DNA from: an uncultured Oxalicibacterium sp.
Lineage (GTDB): Bacteria; Pseudomonadota; Gammaproteobacteria; Burkholderiales; Burkholderiaceae_D
Assembly: GCF_913776015.1 (NCBI RefSeq)
Contig: NZ_CAJYMD010000051.1
Coordinates: 62,001 to 126,000, forward strand
DNA length: 64,000 nucleotides
Direction: 5' to 3'
In this document: in pieces, positions 41,884 to 50,351 of the stretch
Numbering within the stretch: the stretch's first letter is position 1
Layout of the letters: every line of letters starts with the position of its first letter
Made by a program: the position numbers and the translations under genes
Notes under the pieces: generated by a model
Database searches by the model: none
Seen by the model: the letters and a program-made list of their open reading frames with translations, nothing else
What the model was told of the DNA's origin: nothing

Positions 41884-42822
41884 ATGTTCGTACGCCAACT
41901 CGATTACCTGGTCACGCTGGCACGTGAAAAACATTTCGCGCGTGCTGCCGAGGTATGCTGTGTTTCGCAACCCGCTTTGTCGGCCGCGGTGCGCAATCTG
42001 GAGAACGAACTCGGGGTGGCCATCGTGCAGCGCGGCCATCGCTTTCAGGGATTCACACCGGAAGGCGAGCGCATTCTCGACTGGGCACGGCAAACCCTGG
42101 CAGCACTGGAAGGGCTGAAGCAAGCCGCGTCACTATCGCAAGAAAAGCTGACTGGCACCGTCCGTCTGGGTGCGATTCCCACCACCATGCCGATCGTCTC
42201 GCTGCTGACAGGCGCATGCCGCGAAGCGCATCCCGATCTGCGACAGCAGGTACTGTCACTGAGCACTGAAGAAATCATGCGACGTCTCGATGCCTTCGAA
42301 CTCGACGTCGGCATGACGTATCTCGAAGACCAGCGCCTGAGCGGCTTTCATGTGCAACCGCTTTACGAAGAGCGCTACATGCTATTGGCGCGTGACCGTG
42401 CCGCGCTCGATGGCAAGCAAAGCATCACGTGGGAAGAGGCAGCAACCTTGCCGATGTGCCTGTTGATGTCGCACATGCAGAATCGGCGCATCGTCGATGC
42501 CGGATTTCGGCAGGCAGAAGTCAAACCGAATGTCGTAACCGAAACCGATTCCACCTTTGCCGTGTATTCGCATGTGCGACATGCTGGCCTGTTCAGCGTC
42601 GTGCCGCACAGTCTGCTGTGCCTGTACGAACTGCGTGACGACATGACTGCGATTCCGCTCACACCCGAACTCAGTCGATCCATCGGCTTGATTTCACTCG
42701 ATCACGATCCCAGCTCGCCCGTCGTCGTCGCCATGCGACAAGTGGCCTTGCAACTAGATCTGCAGGCGCGTTTCGATGCTTACATAAGCAAGGCTTATCA
42801 AGCTATCACATCAAACGATTAG
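41884..42822 (+). CDS. LysR family regulator next to the metal-free formate dehydrogenase
   Basis: The start at 41884 (MFVRQLDYLVTLAREKHF) begins a typical LysR HTH (ARAAEVCCVSQPALSAAVRN) and gives 312 residues. The effector domain follows (LTGTVRLGAIPTTMPIVSLL). The HTH carries CysCys in AEVCCVSQ. It lies 149 bases upstream of the formate dehydrogenase gene on the same strand and diverges from modE, so control of formate dehydrogenase is probable. Confidence 0.9.
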   Translation: MFVRQLDYLVTLAREKHFARAAEVCCVSQPALSAAVRNLENELGVAIVQRGHRFQGFTPEGERILDWARQTLAALEGLKQAASLSQEKLTGTVRLGAIPTTMPIVSLLTGACREAHPDLRQQVLSLSTEEIMRRLDAFELDVGMTYLEDQRLSGFHVQPLYEERYMLLARDRAALDGKQSITWEEAATLPMCLLMSHMQNRRIVDAGFRQAEVKPNVVTETDSTFAVYSHVRHAGLFSVVPHSLLCLYELRDDMTAIPLTPELSRSIGLISLDHDPSSPVVVAMRQVALQLDLQARFDAYISKAYQAITSND

Positions 42823-42971
42823 ACCCTCTTTTGCTTCCTTCCTAAGATGCATGCGCTGACATCACACGATGTCTGCTTGAAGAAGAACAAGGAAAAGCCG
42901 GTGCCGGCCAAGTCTTTTCCCAACTTCCCCAAGACCTCGCAAATCCTTGCAACCAACTGGAGAGAAGCAAC

Positions 42972-44177
42972 ATGGCAAAAGTCCTTTGTGTTCTGTACGA
43001 CGATCCTGTCACCGGCTATCCGAAAACCTATGCACGCGACGAAGTCGCGCAACCATCGATCTATCCCGACGGCCAGACGCTGCCAACCCCGAAAGCCATC
43101 GACTTCACGCCAGGCCATCTATTGGGCAGCGTATCGGGCGAACTCGGCCTGCGCAAATATCTTGAATCGAATGGCCATCAACTGGTCGTGACGTCGAGTA
43201 AAGATGGCGCAAACAGCGTACTCGACAAGGAACTCGTCGATGCCGAAATCATCATCTCGCAACCTTTCTGGCCTGCCTACATGACGGCCGAACGCATCGC
43301 CAAAGCCAAGAAACTGAAGATGATCGTGACGGCCGGTATCGGTTCCGATCACACCGATCTGCAAGCAGCAAACAAGCACAACATCACAGTTGCCGAAGTC
43401 ACGTATTGCAACAGCCATTCGGTGGCCGAACACGTGGTGATGATGATCCTCTCACAAGTGCGTAACTACATTCCTTCGTACAACTGGGTCGTCAAGGGCG
43501 GCTGGAACATTGCCGACTGTGTCTCGCGTTCCTACGATCTGGAAGCGATGAGCGTCGGTACCGTTGCTGCAGGCCGTATCGGTTTGCGTGTGCTGCGTCT
43601 GCTCAAGCCGTTCGACGTCAAGCTGCATTACATGGATCGTCACCGCTTGCCTGAATCGGTTGAAAAAGAACTGAACCTGACCTATCACAGCACGCTGAAG
43701 AGTCTGGCCGGCGCCTGCGATGTCGTGACGCTGAATTGCCCACTACATCCCGAAACCGAACACATGATCAATGAAGACACTCTGAAATACTTCAAGCGCG
43801 GCGCCTACATCATCAACACCGCACGCGGAAAACTCTGCGATCGCGATGCGATCGTCAAGGCACTTGAAAACGGCCAGTTGGCAGGTTATGCCGGCGACGT
43901 CTGGTTCCCGCAACCGGCACCTGCAGATCACCCATGGCGCACCATGCCGCACCACGGCATGACGCCACATATCTCGGGCACCAGCTTGACGGCCCAAGCA
44001 CGTTACGCAGCCGGTACGCGTGAAATCCTCGAATGCTATTTCGAAGGCCGTCCGATTCGTGACGAATACCTGATCGTGCAGGGCGGCAAACTGGCGGGCG
44101 TTGGTGCGCACTCGTACAGCGATGGCAATGCCACGGGTGGATCGGAAGAAGCTGCCAAGTTCCAAGCCATCAAATAA
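42972..44177 (+). CDS. fdh: NAD-dependent formate dehydrogenase, metal-free type
   Basis: The 401-residue enzyme oxidises formate with NAD and needs no metal. It is of the same length and nearly the same numbering (+1) as the Pseudomonas sp. 101 enzyme. Key residues are present: Ile123 and Asn147 in the substrate pocket, the Rossmann motif AAGRIG at 199-204, Asp222 and Arg223 for NAD selectivity (MDRHRLPE), Arg285 (NTARGKL), Gln314 (WFPQPAP) and His333 (TPHISGT). AGAGAAGC precedes the start. A strong terminator follows. It is unrelated to the Mo-dependent enzyme at 30649-36659. Confidence 0.97.
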   Translation: MAKVLCVLYDDPVTGYPKTYARDEVAQPSIYPDGQTLPTPKAIDFTPGHLLGSVSGELGLRKYLESNGHQLVVTSSKDGANSVLDKELVDAEIIISQPFWPAYMTAERIAKAKKLKMIVTAGIGSDHTDLQAANKHNITVAEVTYCNSHSVAEHVVMMILSQVRNYIPSYNWVVKGGWNIADCVSRSYDLEAMSVGTVAAGRIGLRVLRLLKPFDVKLHYMDRHRLPESVEKELNLTYHSTLKSLAGACDVVTLNCPLHPETEHMINEDTLKYFKRGAYIINTARGKLCDRDAIVKALENGQLAGYAGDVWFPQPAPADHPWRTMPHHGMTPHISGTSLTAQARYAAGTREILECYFEGRPIRDEYLIVQGGKLAGVGAHSYSDGNATGGSEEAAKFQAIK

Positions 44178-44241
44178 AAACACGTTTTGTCTCAACCCGA
44201 TTGCGGATGGCCGGTCCGGTCTGATTATCGGGTTCCTTCAT

Positions 44242-44270
44242 GCCGATGCCCTGGCGCATCGGCTTTTTTT
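44242..44270 (+). terminator. Rho-independent terminator after fdh
   Basis: GCCGATGC/GCATCGGC stem with a six-base loop, then seven T. Confidence 0.9.
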
Positions 44271-44341
44271 CAGCTTCGCCTTGCCGTCGCTCGTCTCATT
44301 CTCTTTTTCACATACGCGCTTGCTTGCAAGCGTTACATGCC

Positions 44342-44848
44342 ATGCAGGAAAACAAGCGATTTTTTGAAAATGCCATGCCTTTGCCAGTGCGACCCTCGTT
44401 CAAACAGATCGTGTTGTCAGGCATCGGCGGCTTTGTTGCGATTGCCCTAATCGCGCTACTTGCCGAAATGACGGAAACCATTCTGATTCTTGGTTCGTTC
44501 GGTGCTTCCTGCGTCATCATCTTCGCCTTGGCAGATAGCCCGCTGGCGCAGCCACGCAATGTGATCGTCGGCCATTTTCTGAGTAGCCTGATCGGTCTGC
44601 TTTACCTTCATCTCGTCGGACCTCAATGGTGGTCACTGGCACTTGCCGTCGGCAGCGCTATCATCGTCATGATGGCAACCCTTACCGTACATCCACCTGC
44701 CGGTTCCAATCCGGTCATCGTGTTTCTCGGTATGCCGGGCTGGCATTTTCTGTTGTTTCCCACCTTGCTTGGCGCCATTTTTCTGGTTCTGGTCGCATTG
44801 GCGTACAACAATCTGGTGCGCAAGAAAACCTATCCGATGTATTGGTAA
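44342..44848 (+). CDS. HPP family transmembrane protein
   Basis: From 44342 (MQENKRFFENAMPLPVRPSF) the product has 168 residues; a second in-frame ATG is at 44375 and the ribosome site is weak for both. Four to five helices are present, with the signature TVHPPAGSNPVI and the earlier LGSFGASCVIIFALADSPLAQPRNV. HPP proteins include chloroplast nitrite transporters and similar bacterial proteins of uncertain cargo. It is a single gene after fdh. Confidence 0.88.
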   Translation: MQENKRFFENAMPLPVRPSFKQIVLSGIGGFVAIALIALLAEMTETILILGSFGASCVIIFALADSPLAQPRNVIVGHFLSSLIGLLYLHLVGPQWWSLALAVGSAIIVMMATLTVHPPAGSNPVIVFLGMPGWHFLLFPTLLGAIFLVLVALAYNNLVRKKTYPMYW

Positions 44849-45086
44849 GGTTCGATGATGCCTCTATATACGGGTTCTTTTTGCAAGACTGAACGAAGCA
44901 GTCGCAACGTCGGCTGCCTACGTTCATAGACCATCCATTTTTTTCTATCCGCATTGTCTGACAGACTGCTTTACCCAACAGATCAACATCCCTTCCTGAA
45001 CGATGCATGCTTGCATCCGCGGTTGAACTCGCCTGCGAAATCCCGACTCTCATTCATTCCACTCAGATAACAATGAAAGAAGAGAG

Positions 45087-47105
45087 ATGGCTATGTCACG
45101 CGCAAAGAAAATCATCCTATGGAGCGGAATCGCCACATTGGCGACAATCAGTCTGCTGATCATCATCCTGATCACGTTCGACTGGAATCGCGCCAAGCCC
45201 TGGATCAACGATAAGGTCAGCGAGGCAACTGGCCGTCCATTTGCCATCAATGGCGATCTTTCGCTGACCTGGCAACGCGGCTTTCCCAAAACGGATACCT
45301 GGCGTGACTGGGTGCCGGTTCCCCGGCTTAGCGCGCAAGACGTGGTGATGGGCCAGCCGGAATGGTCAAAGCAAAAACAGAACATGGCAGAAGTGGGCCA
45401 CATCACTTTCTCGGTCAATCCCTTGCCCTTGCTAGCCAAGAATATCGTCATCCCGACTCTTCAACTCGATGATCCAAAAATCGTGTTGGAACGCCTGAAA
45501 GATGGCCGCAACAACTGGACGTTCGACAAGGAAGACGATAGCCCATCCGAATGGAAACTCGATTTGCAGCGCTTGCTGTTCTACAAGGGCGAAATTGCAC
45601 TCAAGGATGAAATCAAGAACATCGATGCCAAGGCCAACATCGACTCACTCGATCCTGCGACCAATAGCGATTTCGTGATGGGCTGGAAATTGTCCGGCAG
45701 CTTCAACGGCGCACGTATTGGTGGTGAAGGCAAGGCAGGCGAGTTGCTTGCCTTGCGCAATGTGGAAAAACCTTTTCCTCTGCAAGCCAGCGTGAGCGTC
45801 GGCAAAACATCGATTGCCGTCAATGGCACGATCACCAAGCCGCAGGAACTGGCGGCCATCGACATGCGCCTGAAGCTCTCCGGCCCGAGCATGGCGGATC
45901 TCTATCCGCTGACAGGCATCACTTTGCCAAAAACACCTGCTTATTCCACTGAGGGCCGTCTGATAGGCACCACGAACGATTTGGGCGGTAAGTGGACCTA
46001 TGAAAACTTCAAGGGCAAGATGGGGGAGAGCGATATCGGCGGTACCCTGACTTACGAAGGCAAACAGCCACGTCCTCTGCTGTCGGGAACAGTTGTCTCC
46101 AATCTGCTCAATTTTGCCGATCTGGGGCCGATCATTGGTGCCGATTCCAACGAAAGCAAACGTGAACGCGGTGTTGCTGCCAATCAACCGGCCGACAAGC
46201 TTTTGCCGGTGGAAAAATTCACGACGGATCGCTGGGACAGCATTGATGCCGATGTGCAGATAACCGGTCGCAAGATCGTTCGTGATGCATCGCTGCCTAT
46301 CGATAACCTGAACACGCACCTGATCCTCAAGGACAAGGTGGTGACCCTGAGTCCCCTCAAGTTCGGCATGGCTGGCGGTACGCTGACGGCCGATATCAAG
46401 ATGGATGGCAGCAATCCAGTCATCAAGGCGCAAGCCAAGGTATCGGCACGCAGCTTGAAGCTCAAGCAACTGTTCCCGACCTTCCAGCCGATGCAGGCGA
46501 GCTTTGGTGAAGTCAATGCAGATACCTCCCTGTCTGCCACTGGCGGCTCCATAGCGAGCTTTCTGGCGGCCTCCAATGGTGAAATCAAGGCGCTGGTGAA
46601 TGACGGCACCATCAGCAAGCTGCTGCTGGAGCAAATGGGTCTGAATGTCGGCAATATCGTTTTGTCTACCTTGTTCGGCGACAAGCAGGTCAAGCTGAAC
46701 TGCATGGCGACCGATCTGGCCGTGACCAATGGCGTGATCAATACCCGTACGCTTGTCGTCGATACCGAAGATGCCATCATTCATGTCACAGGCGATATCA
46801 ACATGGCAACGGAGAACTTCAATCTGACCATCAAGCCTGTCAGCAAGGGCTTGCGTATCGTATCGCTGCGTGCGCCGCTCTATGTCAAAGGAACATTCAA
46901 GAATCCGGACGTTGGCGTAGACAAAGGCGTGCTGGCATTGAAAGCAGGTGGCGCACTGACACTCGGTGCGGTTGCAGCACCGCTTGCCGCCTTGCTGCCC
47001 TTGATCAACGTAGGTGGCGAAGAACAGAGCCAGTGTGCCACCTTGCTCAAGGAAGCAAAGGAAAAACCGGTTGCGCCACCACCAGGTAAAACCTTGAAAA
47101 AGTGA
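45087..47105 (+). CDS. AsmA family protein
   Basis: The 672-residue product starts MAMSRAKKIILWSGIATL, with one N-terminal inner-membrane helix (LATISLLIIILITF) and a long beta-rich periplasmic body. The family motifs are present: VSEATGRPFAINGDLSLTW near the start and, in the C-terminal AsmA domain, LKQLFPTFQP, ASNGEIKALVNDGTISKLLL and the final hydrophobic segment. AsmA-like proteins bridge inner and outer membranes and are linked to phospholipid transport. An in-frame ATG at 45093 has a comparable ribosome site. It is an isolated gene followed by a terminator at 47178. Confidence 0.88.
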   Translation: MAMSRAKKIILWSGIATLATISLLIIILITFDWNRAKPWINDKVSEATGRPFAINGDLSLTWQRGFPKTDTWRDWVPVPRLSAQDVVMGQPEWSKQKQNMAEVGHITFSVNPLPLLAKNIVIPTLQLDDPKIVLERLKDGRNNWTFDKEDDSPSEWKLDLQRLLFYKGEIALKDEIKNIDAKANIDSLDPATNSDFVMGWKLSGSFNGARIGGEGKAGELLALRNVEKPFPLQASVSVGKTSIAVNGTITKPQELAAIDMRLKLSGPSMADLYPLTGITLPKTPAYSTEGRLIGTTNDLGGKWTYENFKGKMGESDIGGTLTYEGKQPRPLLSGTVVSNLLNFADLGPIIGADSNESKRERGVAANQPADKLLPVEKFTTDRWDSIDADVQITGRKIVRDASLPIDNLNTHLILKDKVVTLSPLKFGMAGGTLTADIKMDGSNPVIKAQAKVSARSLKLKQLFPTFQPMQASFGEVNADTSLSATGGSIASFLAASNGEIKALVNDGTISKLLLEQMGLNVGNIVLSTLFGDKQVKLNCMATDLAVTNGVINTRTLVVDTEDAIIHVTGDINMATENFNLTIKPVSKGLRIVSLRAPLYVKGTFKNPDVGVDKGVLALKAGGALTLGAVAAPLAALLPLINVGGEEQSQCATLLKEAKEKPVAPPPGKTLKK

Positions 47106-47177
47106 CGTATCCAGTTGCTTTGGAAACGAGCATTCAAAGAATAAAAAACTGAATCCAGTGATTTTGTGGCAATTGAG

Positions 47178-47207
47178 AACCCCGGCAGAGATGTACGGGG
47201 TTTTTTT
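47178..47207 (+). terminator. Rho-independent terminator after the AsmA gene
   Basis: AACCCCG/CGGGGTT with an 11-base loop, followed by TTTTTTT. Confidence 0.85.
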
Positions 47208-47261
47208 ATATCTGTGATGTATATATAAGAATAGTAGTAATGGTTAACGTCATGCTTGTTC

Positions 47262-47270
47262 TGTGGATAA
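47262..47270 (-). promoter_or_regulatory. DnaA box TTATCCACA
   Basis: Perfect match on the minus strand, in repeat copy 1. Confidence 0.8.
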
Positions 47271-47418
47271 GTCTGTTAACTTCTTTTAAATCAAGTCTCT
47301 AGAATTTTTACATCTATATGGAAAACCATCCTGATTACAAAGGACAGATTCTGTATAAATTCTGTTCAGAAGGTTTTCCCTTTCTTATTCACTGTTCAAG
47401 CAATGGTTTTCCAAAGAT

Positions 47419-47427
47419 TTATCCACA
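47419..47427 (+). promoter_or_regulatory. DnaA box TTATCCACA
   Basis: Perfect match on the plus strand, in repeat copy 1. Confidence 0.8.
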
Positions 47428-47621
47428 TTGCTGTTGAATGGAAGCCAGGTTTTGTTCCTTCTCGCTCATTTTTTATTTCAAGGAAAAAGGTTTTCCAAAA
47501 AGAAGCGATGAGGTTCCATTCCATGAGAAGTTGAAGAGGAATCCGGCAGAAAAAGAGCGAGGGTTTTAATACTTTTGTTTGTATATATGAATAGTAGTAA
47601 TAGTTAACGTCGGGTGTTAAT

Positions 47622-47630
47622 TGTGGATAA
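47622..47630 (-). promoter_or_regulatory. DnaA box TTATCCACA
   Basis: Perfect match on the minus strand, in repeat copy 2. Confidence 0.8.
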
Positions 47631-47778
47631 GTAGAGTAAACCTATAAAAATCATGACCTTGTACGATTCATAAATCCTTGCATAAGGGGTGTACGAAGCA
47701 AGGATGGATTTTGTATAAATTCCTGACTGAAGTTGTAAACAGCTTTACCCACAAGCTATCCATGCGTTTTATACAGCT

Positions 47779-47787
47779 TTATCCACA
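47779..47787 (+). promoter_or_regulatory. DnaA box TTATCCACA
   Basis: Perfect match on the plus strand, in repeat copy 2. Confidence 0.8.
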
Positions 47788-47886
47788 GGTTGTCATACGT
47801 GACAAATGTGCATGCCTGGTCAAAGCGCAGAATGGTAATCTTGACGTTTTCTTTCATTGGCGGCGTGCATCAAACTGGGAGGCAAC

Positions 47887-49407
47887 ATGAGCATGCAGGA
47901 CGACGGGCGAATTGGTCATTTCATCGATGGTCGTGTCGTAAACATCGCAGACCGCAGCTATCAGGATGTCTTTAATCCGGCAACGGGCGAGGTCAGTAGA
48001 AAAGTCTTGCTGGGCAATACGACTGATGTGAAAAATGCGGTGGCCGTTGCCAAGGCAGCCGCGCCAGCATGGGCCGACACTTCGCCTTTGCGACGTGCGC
48101 GCGTGCTATTCAAATTCAAGGAATTAATAGAAAAACACCACGATGATTTGGCAGCAGCCATCACGCGTGAGCATGGCAAGGTGTTTTCCGATGCCAAAGG
48201 TGAGGTGACACGCGGCCTGGAAGTGATCGAATTTGCCTGTGGCGCACCGCAATTGCTGAAGACTGCTTATACCGATCATGTTGGTGGTGGCATCGATAAC
48301 TGGAATCTGCGACAGCCATTGGGTGTCACGGTCGGTATTACGCCTTTCAATTTCCCTTTCATGGTGCCGATGTGGATGGCACCGATGGCGCTGGCAACCG
48401 GGAACACCTTCATTCTCAAACCATCGGAACGTGATCCTTCTCCATCATTGATGGTGGCGGAATTGCTGCAACAAGCCGGCTTGCCTGATGGTGTGTTCAA
48501 TGTCCTCCAGGGGGACAAGCAAGTGGTCGATGGTTTGCTGGCGCACCCGGATGTGCGCGCAGTTTCCTTTGTCGGTTCGACTCCGATTGCCGAGCATATT
48601 TATACGACGGGTGCCGCGCGCAAGGGACCTTATCCTTTGCGGGTGCAGGCATTGGGCGGTGCCAAGAATCACATGGTGGTCATGCCCGATGCCAATCTGG
48701 AACAGGCGGTGGATGCGTTGATGGGGGCAGCGTATGGTTCGGCAGGGGAACGTTGCATGGCAATTTCGGTTGCCGTGGCGGTGGGTTCGATTGCAGATGC
48801 ACTGGTCGATACGTTGCAAAAACGCGTTCGTTCCCTGAAGGTGGGCAACGGCATGGATCAGCAATCGGAAATGGGGCCGGTTGTCAGTGCTGCGCATCAA
48901 GCAAGAATCGAAGGCTATATTGTCGATGGTGTTCGGGCAGGTGCCAAATTACTGGTGGATGGCAGAGGGTTCCGTGTAGTCGGTCATGAAAAAGGATTCT
49001 TTGTCGGCGGTACCTTGTTCGATCATGTGACGCCGGAGATGCGTATTTATCAGGAAGAAATCTTCGGCCCTGTATTGTGTGTCGTACGTGTGCCGGATTT
49101 GGGCGCGGCCATCGATTTGATCAATGAACATGAATTTGCCAATGGCGTAGCGCTGTTCACAGCGGATGGCAACACGGCACGGGAATTCTCCCGACGTATC
49201 GAAGTCGGTATGGTTGGCATCAACGTCCCGTTACCGGTTCCGATGGCTTGGCATTCATTTGGAGGCTGGAAGCGTTCCATGTTTGGTGACTTGCATGCTT
49301 ATGGAGAAGAGGGTGTGCGGTTCTACACTCGGTATAAATCCATTATGCAGCGTTGGTCATCATCGATAGGCAAGGGTGCGGAGTTCTCGATGCCCGTCAA
49401 TAAGTAA
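47887..49407 (+). CDS. mmsA: CoA-acylating methylmalonate-semialdehyde dehydrogenase
   Basis: GGGAGG precedes the ATG at 47887, giving 506 residues, the usual size. It is an aldehyde dehydrogenase of the MmsA class: NAD region [41 protein letters not shown], the catalytic Cys in [17 protein letters not shown], and the class-typical [15 protein letters not shown]. It converts methylmalonate or malonate semialdehyde with CoA and NAD to propionyl- or acetyl-CoA in valine, inositol or beta-alanine breakdown. Its 3' end is directly followed by a parS palindrome. Confidence 0.93.
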   Translation: MSMQDDGRIGHFIDGRVVNIADRSYQDVFNPATGEVSRKVLLGNTTDVKNAVAVAKAAAPAWADTSPLRRARVLFKFKELIEKHHDDLAAAITREHGKVFSDAKGEVTRGLEVIEFACGAPQLLKTAYTDHVGGGIDNWNLRQPLGVTVGITPFNFPFMVPMWMAPMALATGNTFILKPSERDPSPSLMVAELLQQAGLPDGVFNVLQGDKQVVDGLLAHPDVRAVSFVGSTPIAEHIYTTGAARKGPYPLRVQALGGAKNHMVVMPDANLEQAVDALMGAAYGSAGERCMAISVAVAVGSIADALVDTLQKRVRSLKVGNGMDQQSEMGPVVSAAHQARIEGYIVDGVRAGAKLLVDGRGFRVVGHEKGFFVGGTLFDHVTPEMRIYQEEIFGPVLCVVRVPDLGAAIDLINEHEFANGVALFTADGNTAREFSRRIEVGMVGINVPLPVPMAWHSFGGWKRSMFGDLHAYGEEGVRFYTRYKSIMQRWSSSIGKGAEFSMPVNK

Positions 49408-49432
49408 TATACTGGTAGTTTCTTCGACAGGA

Positions 49433-49448
49433 TGTTTCACGTGAAACA
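49433..49448. promoter_or_regulatory. parS: parS site 1, ParB-binding
   Basis: Exact TGTTTCACGTGAAACA. It lies in a 26-base perfect palindrome (49428-49453) followed by TTTTTG, so it may double as the mmsA terminator. Confidence 0.93.
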
Positions 49449-49471
49449 TCCTGTTTTTGTTTAGGTGAATG

Positions 49472-50236
49472 ATGGATCAATTGATTGTTGCTCTCGGCAT
49501 TGCTGCGTTCTTTGCCGGGATGATCGATGCGGTAGTTGGGGGTGGTGGCTTGATCCAGATTCCTGCCTTGTTTTCGGCAATGCCGAATATGGCGCCAGCA
49601 ACGCTCTTGGGAACGAACAAGTTTGCAAGTGTATGGGGAACGGTGGCAGCGGCACATGGTTATGCGCGCAAGATCCGTGTGCAATGGAGCACTGCGCTAC
49701 CAGCTGCTATCGCAGCATTTGCTCTGTCGTTTGTGGGCGCCTATACGGTAACGCATGTTTCACCTGACTTTTTCCGCAAGCTGCTTCCTGTTGTATTGGT
49801 GGCCGTGGCGATCTATACCTTGAGTAAAAAAGACTTTGGCAGTGTGCATGCACCAGTACATGCTGGCCGTACTGAAAAGATCGCCGCAATTCTAGTTGGC
49901 TCCTGCATAGGGTTTTACGACGGATTCTTCGGGCCGGGAACAGGGAGTTTTCTGGTCTTCTTGTTCGTCAGATTCTTTGGTTTCGATTTTCTGAGTTCTT
50001 CGGCGGTTGCCAAGGTGGTCAATGTCGCCTGTAATGTCGCCGCGTTACTTTGGTTTGGTTATAGCGGTCATGTGTTGTGGCAACTGGGCGCGGTGATGGC
50101 GGTATGTAATGTCTGTGGTTCCTTGATCGGTATCCGTCTGGCAATGCGATATGGCACAGGTTTCGTTCGCGTTCTGTTTTTGATCGTCGTGGGTAGTTTG
50201 ATTGTGAAAACCACCTACGATGCGTTCCTGAGGTGA
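49472..50236 (+). CDS. TSUP family (TauE/SafE) membrane transporter
   Basis: The ATG at 49472 (an ATG three bases earlier is also possible) has AGGTG upstream. The 254-residue product has about eight hydrophobic helices and the TSUP repeats: AFFAGMIDAVVGGGGLIQIPAL, ATLLGTNKFASVWGTVAAA and the second-half GFYDGFFGPGTGSFLVFLFV. Family members export sulfite, sulfoacetate or related organosulfonates, but the cargo is unknown here. It sits between the two parS sites. Confidence 0.9.
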   Translation: MDQLIVALGIAAFFAGMIDAVVGGGGLIQIPALFSAMPNMAPATLLGTNKFASVWGTVAAAHGYARKIRVQWSTALPAAIAAFALSFVGAYTVTHVSPDFFRKLLPVVLVAVAIYTLSKKDFGSVHAPVHAGRTEKIAAILVGSCIGFYDGFFGPGTGSFLVFLFVRFFGFDFLSSSAVAKVVNVACNVAALLWFGYSGHVLWQLGAVMAVCNVCGSLIGIRLAMRYGTGFVRVLFLIVVGSLIVKTTYDAFLR

Positions 50237-50237
50237 C

Positions 50238-50253
50238 GGTTTCACGTGAAACA
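50238..50253. promoter_or_regulatory. parS: parS site 2, ParB-binding
   Basis: GGTTTCACGTGAAACA, one mismatch from the consensus at the first base, two bases after the TSUP stop and about 100 bases before mnmG. Confidence 0.85.
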
Positions 50254-50310
50254 TTGTTTTGTTCATTGATAAGTCACGTCAGTGACAGGGAAATAAAGTT
50301 GAAAAGCCCT

Positions 50311-50316
50311 TATAAT
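50311..50316 (+). promoter_or_regulatory. Possible -10 box of the mnmG operon
   Basis: A perfect TATAAT lies 36 bases before the mnmG start. No well-placed -35 hexamer was seen. Confidence 0.35.
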
Positions 50317-50351
50317 CTCGCCTCTGTTTAACCGTCTCGTCGAGGCGCATC

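Larger units (their letters stand above)
47221..47430. repeat. Copy 1 of a 360-base-period tandem duplication with DnaA boxes
   Basis: Aligned without gaps to 47581-47790 at an exact offset of 360. Best kept blocks: 47229-47250 (begins GAATAGTAGTAAT; one mismatch in 22), the DnaA box at 47262, 47341-47362 (ends GTATAAATTC), and the DnaA box at 47419. The parts between are diverged. Confidence 0.85.
47581..47790. repeat. Copy 2 of the 360-base-period tandem duplication
   Basis: Contains GAATAGTAGTAAT at 47589, DnaA boxes at 47622 and 47779, and GTATAAATTC at 47713, all at +360 from copy 1. An additional near-match to a DnaA box (TTACCCACA) is at 47745. Confidence 0.85.
47208..47860. other. 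oriC: Candidate chromosomal replication origin region
   Basis: This AT-rich gene-free region holds four perfect and one imperfect DnaA boxes in two duplicated units, AT-rich runs (TATATATGAATAGTAGTAAT type), and four copies of GGTTTTCC or its complement (47320, 47372, 47405, 47489). The nearby mnmG, parAB, parS and atp genes are classic origin neighbours. No dnaA gene is in the window, so the assignment is provisional. Confidence 0.6.

Noticed and set aside
47262-47787. CRISPR-type array in the repeat region
   Set aside because: There are only two long diverged units with a 360-base period; no short regular repeats with unique spacers and no cas genes are present.
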